From Deltaproteobacteria bacterium (GTDB taxonomy: Bacteria > Myxococcota_A > UBA9160 > SZUA-336), in contig JAJDAK010000090.1 of the NCBI GenBank assembly GCA_029261895.1, positions 1 to 57,820 of the forward strand: a DNA stretch of 57,820 nucleotides, written 5' to 3'. How positions within the stretch are numbered: the first letter of the stretch is position 1; each line of letters starts with the position of its first letter. Both the position numbers and the translations under genes were made by a program. Of this stretch, positions 27,788 through 37,372 are shown in pieces. The notes beneath the pieces were generated by a model. The model saw only the letters and a program-made list of their open reading frames with translations. It ran no database searches and had not been told where the DNA came from.

Positions 27788-28759
27788 CTAGCTCAGGTGA
27801 GGAATGATTTCCTTGCCGAATCTGTCCACTGTTTCAAGCGTTGGGCCGGAAAGCATGTAAGCGGACGCACCCCACTCTTGCTGTCGCTTTTGAAGCGCGG
27901 CGACAATTTCCTCGGATGTGCCAATCAGTGCCAACGGATGCTCGCGGAGCAGATCTTCTTCGACATTCAGAAAAGCTGCCGTTCGGCGAATCGCCTCCGC
28001 GGTCTCGGTCGTGGAATCGGTAATTCGACACAGTGCGGCAAAAGCCACGATTTCAATTGCGTCCGGATCCCGACCCGCAAGCTCAGCGGCCTCCCGCACA
28101 AAACGAACACGCTCCCGAAAATGGTTCGCGGTGAAGCGTCCCACCATCACAGGATCGATGGCGCCACTCGTCGCGGGCGGAATCAATGACACGATATCGG
28201 CGTGGCGCGCGGCAACACGCAAGATTCGATTGCCCCCACCACCAATATGCAGTGGCGGTCGCGGTTTCTGTAACGCAGCGGGCTGCAGCCGAAAATCATC
28301 CACCTTGTAGTACTCGCCGTCCAAATGAACGATCTCACCGGCGAGCGCGGGTAAAATGATGGAAAGCGCCTCATCCAACATGCGGATACGTTGACTGGGA
28401 CGGGGGAATGCGATTCCTGTTTGGCGAAACTCTTCGGCGAGCCAACCCGCACCGAGGCCGAGCTCGAGTCGCCCGCCACTGATTTGGTCAACGGTTGCGG
28501 CTGTTTGTGCGGTCAAACACGGATGCCGGAATGGATTGCAATGCACACCGCCCCCGATCCGAATCCGCTCCGTTCGCGCCGCAATCGCAGCAATGCTAGT
28601 CCACGATTCGCCGATTCCAGATCCGCTCAGTCGCGGGCCTCCGGTGTAGAAGTGATCTGGCACGAGAATCGCGCCAAAACCAGCCCGTTCCGCCGCCAGC
28701 GCGCGTGCCAGGAACGGCTCATAGGCCTCCTCCAGCACCAATTGCGCGATCAAACGCAT
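27788..28759 (-). CDS. LLM-class (F420-type) flavin-dependent oxidoreductase
   Basis: A 323-residue TIM-barrel protein of the bacterial-luciferase superfamily. Evidence includes RALAAERAGFGAILVPDHF near the start, TERIRIGGGVHCNPFRHP, and the hallmark QISGGRLELGLGAGW, then PRPPLHIGGGG. These enzymes use F420 or FMN; which cofactor applies cannot be told from sequence alone. The open frame runs on to 28993 but would overlap the divergent acyl-CoA ligase start. The ATG at 28759 (MRLIAQLVLEEAYEP) follows a purine-rich GGGGGAGAGAGA ribosome site and is preferred. Substrate unknown. It lies upstream of the M18 gene on the same strand. Confidence 0.88.
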   Translation of the reverse strand: MRLIAQLVLEEAYEPFLARALAAERAGFGAILVPDHFYTGGPRLSGSGIGESWTSIAAIAARTERIRIGGGVHCNPFRHPCLTAQTAATVDQISGGRLELGLGAGWLAEEFRQTGIAFPRPSQRIRMLDEALSIILPALAGEIVHLDGEYYKVDDFRLQPAALQKPRPPLHIGGGGNRILRVAARHADIVSLIPPATSGAIDPVMVGRFTANHFRERVRFVREAAELAGRDPDAIEIVAFAALCRITDSTTETAEAIRRTAAFLNVEEDLLREHPLALIGTSEEIVAALQKRQQEWGASAYMLSGPTLETVDRFGKEIIPHLS

Positions 28760-28849
28760 ATGGTCTCTCTCCCCCGGCTCTAACTTAGCCCAAGCTGTTA
28801 CGAGGTTCCTGTAGAATGGACACATAAGTACGTTTCTGGAGGGCTCCGC

Positions 28850-30412
28850 TTGGCTACCGTCGCGACCACCGCAGAGAAAGATCCCACACGCCCCGCCATC
28901 ATCTATGGCAACGGGGAAACCATTGAAACCTACGGCGAGCTTGAACTGCGCTCGCGTCGGATCGCGGTCGTGATGCGCAACCTGGGACTGCAACCTGGTG
29001 ATGGCATTGCCCTTCTGATGGGCAACGAAGACTCATTCTTCGATATCTACTGGGCGTGTTTTCGCAACGGGCTGTACTTCACTCCGGTGAACTGGCATCT
29101 CGCTGAAAACGAAATCGAGTACATCGTGGACAACTGCGATGCCAAACTCTTTATCGCCTCGTCCATGTTTGGGGAAATGGCTACACGCGTCGGTGAAAAA
29201 GTCAGCAACGCGCAGGTAAAACTCAGCTTCGGAGAGAGGATCGAAGGTTTCAATCCGATCGAAGACGCGCTCGCCGAAGTCGCTGAGGATCCCACGCTTG
29301 ACAACCAGCTCGAAGGCGCGCTGATGTTGTATTCGTCTGGAACCACTGGCTTTCCCAAAGGTGTGCGCCATCCGTTACCGAATTTGCCCGCAGGTGACCC
29401 ACTCATCGGTCTCGCGAGCGGCGCATTCACGGGACTCTTTGGTATGAGCGAAGGCGATCGATACCTCTGCCCTGCACCGCTCTACCATGCTGCCCCGCTG
29501 ACGTTCTCTGCGATACAACATCGGATCGGCGCTACCACAGTGATCATGCGCCGCTTCGAACCTGAGGCTGCACTGCGCACGATTCAGGATCAAAAAATCA
29601 CTACGTCACAGTGGGTACCCACACATTTCCAACGCCTGCTCAAACTCCCGCAGGACACGCGCAACAAATACGATGTCTCCAGTCTGGAACTCGCCGTGCA
29701 CGCAGCAGCGCCGTGCCCCGTCCCTGTAAAAAAGGCAATGATCGAATGGTGGGGCGAAAAGATCGTTGAATATTACGCGGGCACCGAGGGTGGCGGCACA
29801 TTGATTCGATCTGACGAGTGGATGACGCATCCGGGTTCGGTCGGTCGTCATTGGGCCGGTGGCCAGGTCCATATTCTCGACGAAAATGGAAACGAAGTCA
29901 CTGAACCCAAGGCAGAGGGGCATATCTTCTTCGAGGCTCCTGAAGAAACATCACGCCGCTTCGAGTACTACAAAGACAAGAAGAAGACGGCCGACACGTA
30001 TCGCGACAACCTTTTCACGTTGGGCGATGTTGGTTACCTCGATGAGGACGGATACCTCTACCTGACCGATCGCAAGTCCCATATGATTATTTCAGGCGGT
30101 GTAAATATCTACCCGCAGGAAACAGAGAACTTGATGATCACCCATCCGGATATCGACGACGTCGCCGTCATCGGTGTTCCCAACGAGGAGATGGGAGAAG
30201 AGGTCAAAGCGGTGGTCGTACTCCGCAACGGTGTTAGTGTTACGCCGGCACTTGAAACCGAACTGATTGATTTCTGCCGCGCGAGCATCGCGCACTATAA
30301 ATGCCCTCGCAGCATCGACTTCGTAGACGAACTGCCCCGACTCCCCACCGGCAAGCTACTCAAGCGCAAGCTCCGAGAAGGCTACTGGAAAGATCACGGA
30401 CGCGTGATCTAG
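28850..30412 (+). CDS. AMP-binding acyl-CoA ligase (FadD-like)
   Basis: The 520-residue protein activates a carboxylic acid as acyl-AMP and then acyl-CoA. The AMP-binding P-loop YSSGTTGFPKGV is at residues 161-172. The ANL family motif follows as YYAGTEGGG, then YLYLTDRKSHMIISGGVNIY and the C-terminal catalytic Lys in RLPTGKLLKRKL. Similarity is to fatty-acyl or crotonobetaine/bile-acid-type ligases; chain length cannot be assigned. Translation starts at TTG 28850, supported by GGAGGG at 28838-28843, seven bases before it. The gene lies 90 bp from the divergent LLM gene and is followed at 12 bp by the WbuC cupin gene. Confidence 0.92.
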   Translation: MATVATTAEKDPTRPAIIYGNGETIETYGELELRSRRIAVVMRNLGLQPGDGIALLMGNEDSFFDIYWACFRNGLYFTPVNWHLAENEIEYIVDNCDAKLFIASSMFGEMATRVGEKVSNAQVKLSFGERIEGFNPIEDALAEVAEDPTLDNQLEGALMLYSSGTTGFPKGVRHPLPNLPAGDPLIGLASGAFTGLFGMSEGDRYLCPAPLYHAAPLTFSAIQHRIGATTVIMRRFEPEAALRTIQDQKITTSQWVPTHFQRLLKLPQDTRNKYDVSSLELAVHAAAPCPVPVKKAMIEWWGEKIVEYYAGTEGGGTLIRSDEWMTHPGSVGRHWAGGQVHILDENGNEVTEPKAEGHIFFEAPEETSRRFEYYKDKKKTADTYRDNLFTLGDVGYLDEDGYLYLTDRKSHMIISGGVNIYPQETENLMITHPDIDDVAVIGVPNEEMGEEVKAVVVLRNGVSVTPALETELIDFCRASIAHYKCPRSIDFVDELPRLPTGKLLKRKLREGYWKDHGRVI

Positions 30413-30424
30413 GCGCGGCTGTCG

Positions 30425-30925
30425 ATGAAGCTTGAATTCGACAGCGGCACGCTTCGACCGATTTCGAGCCAGCAACTGGACGTCGCGGCAGCTGCGGCGC
30501 ATCAGTCACCACGCGGACGAAGTATCCTGCGTTATCACGATCACGAAGAAGCGGTTCAGCGCATGATCAACGCGGTCGAACCAGAATCATACGTCCGCCC
30601 CCACAAACATGAGAACCCAGACAAGGTAGAAGTCTTCATCGTCTTACGCGGCCGAGCCATCGTCTGTCGCTTCGACGACCACGGAACATTGACCGAGAAA
30701 ATCGAACTATCGGAGGCCGGAAACGGACGGGGCGTCGAAATTCCCGCGCGTATTTGGCATAGCGTAGTAGCCATTGACTCGGGCACCGTACTTTTTGAAG
30801 TCTCCGAAGGCCCGTTCAGCGAAACGTCTCATAAAAATTTCGCCGATTGGGCGCCCGCAGAAGGCACACCCGAAGGCGCTGCCTATCTCAAGGGGCTGCG
30901 TGAAACGCTTGAGCTCGAACGTTAG
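30425..30925 (+). CDS. WbuC-family cupin metalloprotein
   Basis: The 166-residue single-domain cupin matches the WbuC family, named from an O-antigen gene cluster but mostly uncharacterised. Recognisable features are RMINAVEPESYVRPHKHENP, with His ligands in RPHKH, then VFIVLRGRAIVCRFDDHG and the second cupin motif around EIPARIWHSVVA. Those residues should bind a divalent metal. It follows the acyl-CoA ligase by 12 bp and overlaps the convergent DsbA-like gene by 4 bp at the stop codons. The enzymatic role is unknown. Confidence 0.85.
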   Translation: MKLEFDSGTLRPISSQQLDVAAAAAHQSPRGRSILRYHDHEEAVQRMINAVEPESYVRPHKHENPDKVEVFIVLRGRAIVCRFDDHGTLTEKIELSEAGNGRGVEIPARIWHSVVAIDSGTVLFEVSEGPFSETSHKNFADWAPAEGTPEGAAYLKGLRETLELER

Positions 30926-31515
30926 CGCTGCTTCTCAATGAAATAGCGGACCATCTCGAAACGATCGTTTCCAAAAAACATCTCATCGCCCACGAAGACC
31001 GTCGGCACACCAAACACACCACGCGCGATGGCTGCATCGGTATCCTTTTGCAAACGCTCGGCAAGCTCAGCCGACTGCGCACGATCCATCACAGAATTGA
31101 CGTCCAGGCCCGCAGCCGCGACCAGCGCAGAAACCACCGCTGGATCCGCTACGTCATCCGCTTCGGCCCAACGTGCGCGATACGCGGGATAGTGGAGTTC
31201 ACGAAACCGGCCATCATCTTTCGCAACCAAAGCTGCCTTCAGGAGCAATCGCGTATCGGGGCGCGGAGCGGTCCGTACATCCTTCGCCAAGTCGGCGCCG
31301 GTGAACTCCGCCCAATGGATGAAGTCTTTCACGTAGTTGGCCTTCTTGCGATCACCCATTTCGGGGGTCGAGCCGGCTGCGGGTTCTTTTAGCTTCACCA
31401 AATTGACCGGGCGAAAGTCGATTTCGACCCCGAGATCACGGAAGTACGGCTCCACCCTGAGGTTCGCCATATAGGCCCATGGACACGCGTAATCGAAATA
31501 GAACGGAAGTTGCAT
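30922..31515 (-). CDS. DsbA-family protein, 2-hydroxychromene-2-carboxylate isomerase-like
   Basis: The 197-residue protein has a thioredoxin fold with a helical insertion, as in kappa-class GST/HCCA isomerases. The N-terminus FYFDYACPWAYMANLRVEPY carries the single-Cys/Trp motif typical of this group, and the C-terminal RGVFGVPTVFVGDEMFFGNDR is the cis-Pro and substrate region. HCCA isomerases use glutathione in aromatic degradation, but many relatives have other substrates and no degradation genes are adjacent. The ATG at 31515 has GGGAGAA at good spacing. It is convergent with the cupin gene and divergent from the SDR gene. Confidence 0.85.
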   Translation of the reverse strand: MQLPFYFDYACPWAYMANLRVEPYFRDLGVEIDFRPVNLVKLKEPAAGSTPEMGDRKKANYVKDFIHWAEFTGADLAKDVRTAPRPDTRLLLKAALVAKDDGRFRELHYPAYRARWAEADDVADPAVVSALVAAAGLDVNSVMDRAQSAELAERLQKDTDAAIARGVFGVPTVFVGDEMFFGNDRFEMVRYFIEKQR

Positions 31516-31613
31516 TGGAATTCTCCCAGGTTCAGAGCGCCAGCATACGCGCGCCGGTGGACCAGGTCACGCTTACCCTTCCAGCGATCGCTCGAAAATG
31601 AGAAACTGCGCCC

Positions 31614-32456
31614 ATGGATCTACGAAACCTTGCAGGGCGCACTGCGTTGATAACCGGTGCCGGCAGTGGCATCGGTCGCGCCACCACCTTATTGCTCGCT
31701 GACCGCGGGGCCGACGTCTTCATCTGCGACCTAAACGAGGCAGCGCTAAAAGAAGTCAAAGAGGAAGTCAGTGCCCGGGGCCAAACCGCGGTCACACGCC
31801 GAGTGGATGTGTCGCGCCGTGATGAGATGGAGGCATTCGCGGAGGAAGTGCATCGCGATGTCGAAGCCGTCGACATTTTGATGAACAATGCGGGTGTCGG
31901 AATTTTCGGTGGCTTCCAGGTCACCACACTCGATGACTGGGACTGGATCCTTGGCGTAAACCTCTTGGGCGTAATTCATGGCACGCACTTCTTCGCGCCA
32001 CCGATGGCGCGGCGCGGTTCGGGTCACGTGATTAATGTGTCATCCGCCGCGGGCTATATGGCAACCGAGCCACTCAGCGCCTACTCGACCACGAAATTCG
32101 CGGTCCTCGGATTTTCGGAAGCGATGCGCCAGGAGCTTTCCCGCTCAGGTGTGGGCGTGACTGCGATTTGTCCGGGCATTATCAATACACCGATTGTGCG
32201 GTCCGCCCGAATGCGCGGTCCACGCGCGACGCCCCGGTTTCATGAACGCATCTCCAAACACTATGAGACCCAGGCGCAGTCGCCTGAAGCGGCTGCGGCA
32301 AAAATTCTAAAAGCCGTCGGAAAGGGCCGCGCGGTGGCTCCGATCGGCTGGGACGCGCACGTCGCCTACTACCTTAAGCGACTCTCCCCTCGTCTACTCA
32401 ACTGGTTAGCGGGCAAAGCGAACCAACGTCTCGAGCGGCGCCAAGAGCAAGGTTAA
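31614..32456 (+). CDS. Short-chain dehydrogenase/reductase
   Basis: The 280-residue classical SDR has the cofactor motif TGAGSGIG at residues 14-21, NNAG at 91-94, a catalytic Ser around 143-144 and YSTTK (Tyr157, Lys161). The acidic Asp39 after the second strand (FICDL) argues for NAD(H) rather than NADP(H). The C-terminal 60 residues are long and basic, ending in RLERRQEQG, and include a PRLLNWLAGKA amphipathic stretch that might touch membranes. The substrate is unknown. It starts a four-gene plus-strand run with the serine hydrolase, yqgE and, behind its own promoter, paaX. Confidence 0.88.
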   Translation: MDLRNLAGRTALITGAGSGIGRATTLLLADRGADVFICDLNEAALKEVKEEVSARGQTAVTRRVDVSRRDEMEAFAEEVHRDVEAVDILMNNAGVGIFGGFQVTTLDDWDWILGVNLLGVIHGTHFFAPPMARRGSGHVINVSSAAGYMATEPLSAYSTTKFAVLGFSEAMRQELSRSGVGVTAICPGIINTPIVRSARMRGPRATPRFHERISKHYETQAQSPEAAAAKILKAVGKGRAVAPIGWDAHVAYYLKRLSPRLLNWLAGKANQRLERRQEQG

Positions 32457-32471
32457 GCGACCTTCTCGCAA

Positions 32472-33587
32472 ATGGATGAACGCTTTCAATCCGTCGTTGC
32501 AGAGGTCAAAAACCAGGTCGACTCCGGCATTCGTCCATCCATCCAGCTCAGTGTCGAATGGAACGGCATGCCAGTCGTTGACTATGCATACGGAGCCGAT
32601 GCGTCAACCTCTTCGCTCTATTGGCTTTGGAGTTCGACCAAGCCTTTTGTAGCGGTAGCATTGCTGCAACTCGTTCACGAGGGCCGCGCCTCACTTGATG
32701 ATCGTGTCAGCAAGTTCATTCCCGAATTTGGCTGCGCGGGTAAAGAACGCTGCACGCTGATCCAGCTTCTGACCCATCGGGGAGGATTTCCCGACAGCGC
32801 ACCCACCCTGCGACGCGAACTCTTTCGCTGTGCGCGTCGTTGGGAAGACGCCCTCGCCTTTGTGTGCAAAATGGCTGCAAGTTGGGAGCCCGGCAACGCT
32901 CGCGGCTATCATCCGTGCTCTGCGTGGTACATCGTCGGTGAATTGATTCAGCGCCTCGACGACCGACCTCTTTCCGATGCACTCGACGCTAGAGTTCTGG
33001 CTCCACTCGGGATCGAGCATCAGCAGTTCTCGCTTGGTCGACCCGATAGACTTTCATCCCCAGCGATGACGGTGCAAACGCCCACCGAGCGCGGCGCGCC
33101 ACCACAAGCCGAGGCCGACTACTACAACGACATTGAGACCCAACGGGCGCTCATGCCGGGTGCATCCGGAATTTCAAACGCCAATCAGGTTCTGAAGTTC
33201 TATCGGGCATTGTTAGCGGATGGGCGTGGGGAACACGGAACTCTTTTGCCGCCTGAGTGGGTGCGACGCGCAACCTTTCCGCACGTCGTGGGAATTCCGG
33301 ATCGAACCTGGCTCCGCGATATTCCATGGGGCCTCGGCTTTCACCTGAAACATGTGATTCCTTCCCTGGACGATTGCGGTGAGACGGCAACGCCTGGCAC
33401 ATTCGGCCACGGCGGTCACTTCCTGGTCAACACCGCATGGGCAGACCCCGGAAAAAACCTCGCGGCTTGCATACTCTCCAATGGATTGACGGAGCCACGA
33501 ACCGGTATGGAAGCAGTTTCAAAACTTTCTCAGAGCATCCACGACGTTGTGGATTCGATCCTTCGCAGCGGGGGTACGACGTCGTGA
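32472..33587 (+). CDS. Serine hydrolase, class C beta-lactamase/esterase fold
   Basis: The 371-residue protein carries the SxxK nucleophile motif SSTK at residues 54-57 in the context [13 protein letters not shown], a Tyr motif candidate in [15 protein letters not shown], and a late FGHGGHF that stands in for KTG. This pattern is typical of EstB-like esterases of the beta-lactamase family rather than true beta-lactamases. No signal peptide is seen, so a cytoplasmic esterase or transesterase is more likely than antibiotic resistance. It lies 15 bp after the SDR gene, and its stop overlaps the yqgE start (GTGA). Confidence 0.87.
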   Translation: MDERFQSVVAEVKNQVDSGIRPSIQLSVEWNGMPVVDYAYGADASTSSLYWLWSSTKPFVAVALLQLVHEGRASLDDRVSKFIPEFGCAGKERCTLIQLLTHRGGFPDSAPTLRRELFRCARRWEDALAFVCKMAASWEPGNARGYHPCSAWYIVGELIQRLDDRPLSDALDARVLAPLGIEHQQFSLGRPDRLSSPAMTVQTPTERGAPPQAEADYYNDIETQRALMPGASGISNANQVLKFYRALLADGRGEHGTLLPPEWVRRATFPHVVGIPDRTWLRDIPWGLGFHLKHVIPSLDDCGETATPGTFGHGGHFLVNTAWADPGKNLAACILSNGLTEPRTGMEAVSKLSQSIHDVVDSILRSGGTTS

Positions 33588-34156
33588 CAACCCGAAAGCT
33601 GAACGAACGCGCGATCGCACCAGGTTTACTACTCGCCATGCCGCAACTCGATGATCCGAACTTTTCGCGCGCCGTCATCCTGATGATCGAGCATGAATCG
33701 ACGGGGTCGTTTGGCCTGATTGTTAATCGCCCTTCTCAGCTTGGCGTCGGCGAAGTCATGCAATCATTGGAAATCGACTGGAAGGGAAATCCCGACGCCT
33801 TGGTTTGGAACGGTGGACCCGTCATGCCACACACCGGCTGGCTGCTCCACAGCCCGGTCGATATGCCGCCCGACGAGGGTACGCTTCAAATCGCGCCGGG
33901 ACTGATGCTCTCCACCTCACCCATCCAACTACAGCAGGTCGCAGCTCAGCCGCCGCTGGACGTACGATTTTTGATGGGTTATTCGGGCTGGAGCGAACTC
34001 CAGCTCGAGAGCGAACTGGCAACAGGCTCTTGGCTCTGCGCCGACGCCTCGCGAGAACTCATCTTCGATACCCCAGCCGAAGAAATGTGGGCGGCCGCAG
34101 TCGAATCGCTCGGGGTCGATCCGTTGGGACTCGTCCAGGGCGTAGGGGTGCACTAA
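33584..34156 (+). CDS. yqgE: YqgE/AlgH family protein
   Basis: The 190-residue protein matches the UPF0301 (YqgE/AlgH) family. Typical segments are [36 protein letters not shown] and [14 protein letters not shown]. The frame is open back to 33437, inside the hydrolase gene. The true start is most likely the GTG at 33584, which overlaps the hydrolase stop (GTGA) and has GGGGG about 9 bases upstream. That gives an N-terminus of family length. Biochemical function is not established; AlgH was linked to regulation of alginate and other traits in Pseudomonas. Confidence 0.92.
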   Translation: MTTRKLNERAIAPGLLLAMPQLDDPNFSRAVILMIEHESTGSFGLIVNRPSQLGVGEVMQSLEIDWKGNPDALVWNGGPVMPHTGWLLHSPVDMPPDEGTLQIAPGLMLSTSPIQLQQVAAQPPLDVRFLMGYSGWSELQLESELATGSWLCADASRELIFDTPAEEMWAAAVESLGVDPLGLVQGVGVH

Positions 34157-34180
34157 AGGACGGATTAAACATTACCGATA

Positions 34181-34209
34181 TTGTCATTTAATGACTCATC
34201 GTGTAATAT
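34181..34209 (+). promoter_or_regulatory. Sigma70-type promoter with operator-like palindromes, probably leaderless paaX
   Basis: TTGTCA at 34181-34186 and TAATAT at 34204-34209 are 17 bases apart, a near-ideal sigma70 pair. Between them lie overlapping palindromic half-sites: TCATTTAATGA (34184-34194) and ATGACTCAT (34191-34199), a likely operator for autoregulation. The expected transcription start is within a base or so of the ATG at 34217, so the mRNA would be leaderless. Confidence 0.65.
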
Positions 34210-34216
34210 TCGGCCC

Positions 34217-35035
34217 ATGCCCAGTGCCAAAAGCTTAGTCCTCGACCTGCTCTCCACGATGCGTGGTGGATCGATGCCGGTCCGCGATCTCGTCGCGGCA
34301 GGATCGCTTTTCGATCTCGCCGAGAACTCGCTTCGGGTCGCGCTCGCGCGGCTGCTTCGGTCTGGATTGGTGGAGCGGGACGAGCGTGGCCACTACCGGC
34401 TCGGCTCCGCCGCGGTACCGGTACAAACACGGGTCGCCGGCTGGAGTCGTGTCACCGATAAGATGACGCCGTGGGATGGAGGCTGGATTGCGATCCACAC
34501 TGCCGCGTTGGGACGAACCGATCGCAAGGCCCTGCGCATGCGCGATCGCGCGCTGCGACTTTTCGGATTCCGAAACCTCATGTCAGGAATCGAAATTCGG
34601 CCGGACAATCTCATGGGTGGTTGTGATCGAATTCGGCGTGACCTTTACGCCATCGGTCTCGAGACGGATGCCTGCGTCTATCGGCTAAGCGGACTCGACA
34701 CGCGCCATGAAACTCAGGCGCACAAACTTTGGGATGTGGACGCATTGCTAACGTCCTACCGAGAACTCACAAATTGGCTTAAGCACAGCGCGGAGCGACT
34801 ACCCGAGATGGATACGCCACGCGCACGTGCAGAATCGTTTCTACTTGGGGGTCAAGCGATACGCGCAATTGTATTCGATCCTCTCTTGCCCGAACCGATT
34901 TGTCCGAATGCCGAACGTGAAGAACTCGTTCGAGCATTGAGTGACTACGATCGTCTGGGTCGCGCGATTTGGCAGGGTCGTTTCGATCACACGCTTATCG
35001 CGACACCGTTTTCCGGAACCGCACAGGGAGCCTGA
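34217..35035 (+). CDS. PaaX-family transcriptional regulator
   Basis: The 272-residue protein resembles PaaX, the phenylacetyl-CoA-responsive repressor. The N-terminal winged helix includes SLVLDLLSTM, LFDLAENSLRVALARLLRSG and VERDERGHYRLG, and the central region GWSRVTDKMTPWDGGWIAIH is PaaX-like. The C-terminal PaaX domain is less conserved. The ATG at 34217 lies 8 bases after the -10 box and lacks a ribosome site, consistent with a leaderless transcript. A TTG at 34181 would lie within the promoter and is unlikely. The next gene, a fatty-acid desaturase, starts 1 base after its stop, so the pair is probably co-transcribed and the ligand could be an acyl-CoA. Confidence 0.82.
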   Translation: MPSAKSLVLDLLSTMRGGSMPVRDLVAAGSLFDLAENSLRVALARLLRSGLVERDERGHYRLGSAAVPVQTRVAGWSRVTDKMTPWDGGWIAIHTAALGRTDRKALRMRDRALRLFGFRNLMSGIEIRPDNLMGGCDRIRRDLYAIGLETDACVYRLSGLDTRHETQAHKLWDVDALLTSYRELTNWLKHSAERLPEMDTPRARAESFLLGGQAIRAIVFDPLLPEPICPNAEREELVRALSDYDRLGRAIWQGRFDHTLIATPFSGTAQGA

Positions 35036-35036
35036 C

Positions 35037-35960
35037 ATGAGCACCACGATTTGGAAAGAAGCCCTCACCGACGAGGAACGCGTCGATTTAGCAAAGATGG
35101 AAGATTGGCGTTCCTGGTTGTCGGTTGCAATAAACTGGGGCTTGATCTTCGCAGCCCTCGCATTGGTTGCATTCTACCCACATGTCATCACGGTGCTTTT
35201 CGCTCTGGTCATTATTGGTGCACGACAACTTGGACTCGCGGTCCTCATGCATGAAGCCTCTCATTTCACTTTGTTTCGAAACGCAAACGTAAATGACTGG
35301 GTCGCTAATTGGTTTTGTTCCTATCCCGTCTGGGCAGACTTGAAACCCTATCGTCACTATCACCTCCAACATCACGCAAAGACGTGGACCGCCGAAGATC
35401 CAGATCTAAACCTTGCGACTCCGTTCCCTACAACGTGGTCCAGTTTAAAGCGAAAAATCTGGCGTGATCTTTCGGGACAAACGGGTTGGAAACGCGCAAA
35501 AGCAATTTGGAGACGGGACATGGGGCTGTCGTCGGGTAAGACCGGTCGCGGCAGCGATGCCGGCTGGCACCAATTGCGCGGCGTGTTGACGACCAACCTG
35601 ATCCTGCTTGGAATTCTTGCAGCGTTGGGCCACGCTGAACTCTACTTGCTTTGGGTCGGTGCCTGGTTGACGACCTACAGTCTCGTCATGCGCATCCGCG
35701 CGATCGCCGAACATTCGATGGTCACGGATCCCGCCGATCCATTGAAGAACACCCGAACGACGCTGATTTCCCCGTTAGAGCGTTTTTTCATCGCACCCAA
35801 CGGCGTGAACTATCACCTCGAGCATCACTTGATGATGCGCGTACCGCATTACAAGCTCGGAAAGTTTCATCGAATCTTGCATGACCGCGGTATTTTGGAT
35901 CAGGCGCTCATCGCGCACGGGTACCGCGAAGTCCTGACTGCGGCGGCCTCTCGAGCCTAG
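35037..35960 (+). CDS. Membrane fatty-acid desaturase family protein
   Basis: The 307-residue di-iron membrane enzyme has three histidine boxes: HEASH at residues 72-76, HYHLQHH at 107-113 and NYHLEHH near 260. Hydrophobic segments lie near residues 30-65 (WGLIFAALALVAFYPHV and VLFALVIIG) and 190-220. This box spacing fits the FA_desaturase family (acyl-lipid desaturases, hydroxylases, carotenoid ketolases), so the exact reaction is open. The ATG at 35037 has GGGAG at 35026-35030. The frame extends to 34941 inside paaX, but that is not needed. It probably belongs to the paaX transcription unit and converges on the epimerase gene. Confidence 0.9.
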   Translation: MSTTIWKEALTDEERVDLAKMEDWRSWLSVAINWGLIFAALALVAFYPHVITVLFALVIIGARQLGLAVLMHEASHFTLFRNANVNDWVANWFCSYPVWADLKPYRHYHLQHHAKTWTAEDPDLNLATPFPTTWSSLKRKIWRDLSGQTGWKRAKAIWRRDMGLSSGKTGRGSDAGWHQLRGVLTTNLILLGILAALGHAELYLLWVGAWLTTYSLVMRIRAIAEHSMVTDPADPLKNTRTTLISPLERFFIAPNGVNYHLEHHLMMRVPHYKLGKFHRILHDRGILDQALIAHGYREVLTAAASRA

Positions 35961-35965
35961 GGGAC

Positions 35966-37330
35966 CTAGAGGCCCAGTTCACGGCGCAGCGTTTCTTCCA
36001 GATCGGCGGAGAGAAAACGAAAGCCACTTTGCTCCAGCCGCGTGGATGAAAGCCGCATACTATCCAGAAACAAGCCTTGACCCATTTCTCCGAAGAGCGT
36101 CTTGAGCACGATCGCTGGGACCGACATGAACGTCGGTCGTCGCATAACACGACCCAGAACCTGGGTAAACTCGGCATTTGTCACCGATTCAGGCGCGACG
36201 GTATTGATTGGCCCGTCGATACCTTCGGTAAACAGCAAGTGGTGAATCGCACCGATAACATCCTCCAACGCGATCCAGCTCAGGTATTGAGTTCCGTTCC
36301 CCAACTTCCCACCGAGACCCATTCGAAACGGGGCGGCGATTTGCGGCAAGGATCCACCGGCTCCCGAGAGCACCAATCCGAGTCGCAAATTAACCACTCG
36401 CGTGCCCGCTACCCTCGCGGGCTGGGTCGCGGTTTCCCAAGCGCGACAGACTTCGGCCAGGAAACCCTCACCTCCGCTGCTTTCCTCGACCAGAAGTTCG
36501 TTCCCGCGATTTCCGTAGTACCCCATTGCCGACGCTGCAATCAGCACACGCGGTCGTTTCTCAGCCGCTGCTAGGGCCTCACAAAGTAAATGCGTGCTAT
36601 TGACCCGGCTCTCGAAGATTTCCTTCTTTCGCTCGGGCGTCCAGCGCGAGTCTGAAACCCTCGCGCCACTGAGATGAATGACCGCGTCCAGACCTTCGAG
36701 CGCATCGGTATCGAGTTCCCCACGCGCGGGGTTCCACTGAATCTCATAGGGAGTGCGCGGCTTGCGTCGAACCAGCGGCTCAACCCGATGCCCACCTGCC
36801 GCCAGAAAATGATGCAAGGCCTGACCGACTACCCCCGATGCACCACTGATCGCGACACGCTGAGGTCCGTAGCGACGGTGCACGCGGCAGCGAGACAAGT
36901 CATCCTTGAGCACACGGTGGCGGTGCTGAAATACGTCGTGCAAACGCTGATGAAAGCGTTTCTGATACAGCTTTGAGGCGAAACCACGTAGCCGATATTC
37001 AACGCGATCCTCGACATCGCAGGCGTTGGGTCCCCTGGGAATGAAGAGATGCGTATGCGCCCAAAGCTCGAGTGGCCCATTCACCAGGACCTGAGAGAAG
37101 CGGCGGCCCTTTTCAAAGTCGGTGTACACCAGCACCCAAGGTTCGGGCTTTCGCCCCCAAGGGATCTCGAGCGTGACGCGCCCCCCGTCCTGAATTTCAC
37201 CGCGACGATCGATAACACGGGCACGAAGCCAGGGCGGCAGAAGCCGCTCCACGGCTCCACGTCGCGCATGCCAGGCGAATAGCTCTTCAGCCGGGACATG
37301 AACTCGGCTCCGGAATTGAAACATCGGCAT
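35966..37330 (-). CDS. SRPBCC domain fused to TIGR01777 NAD-dependent epimerase
   Basis: The 454-residue protein has two parts. Residues ~1-150 form an SRPBCC/START-like ligand-binding domain (VHVPAEELFAWHARRGAVER, WGRKPEPWVLVYTDF). Residues ~160-454 form an SDR39U1-like (TIGR01777) epimerase with VAISGASGVVGQALHHFLA, HLSGARVSDSRWT, AASAMGYYGNRG and NLRLGLVLSGAGG. This fusion is known in bacteria but has no firm function. The start is uncertain: GTG 37339, ATG 37330 and ATG 37324 are all in frame and none has a strong ribosome site; 37330 is a compromise. The divergent lipoprotein gene starts only 30-45 bp away, so the promoters overlap. Confidence 0.85.
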   Translation of the reverse strand: MPMFQFRSRVHVPAEELFAWHARRGAVERLLPPWLRARVIDRRGEIQDGGRVTLEIPWGRKPEPWVLVYTDFEKGRRFSQVLVNGPLELWAHTHLFIPRGPNACDVEDRVEYRLRGFASKLYQKRFHQRLHDVFQHRHRVLKDDLSRCRVHRRYGPQRVAISGASGVVGQALHHFLAAGGHRVEPLVRRKPRTPYEIQWNPARGELDTDALEGLDAVIHLSGARVSDSRWTPERKKEIFESRVNSTHLLCEALAAAEKRPRVLIAASAMGYYGNRGNELLVEESSGGEGFLAEVCRAWETATQPARVAGTRVVNLRLGLVLSGAGGSLPQIAAPFRMGLGGKLGNGTQYLSWIALEDVIGAIHHLLFTEGIDGPINTVAPESVTNAEFTQVLGRVMRRPTFMSVPAIVLKTLFGEMGQGLFLDSMRLSSTRLEQSGFRFLSADLEETLRRELGL

Positions 37331-37372
37331 GGCCGGCACAATAATAACTCGTCAGGTATGCTTACGCCCATC

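Noticed and set aside
32472..33587. Antibiotic-resistance beta-lactamase
   Set aside because: There is no signal peptide and the KTG motif is replaced by HGG, as in EstB-like esterases.
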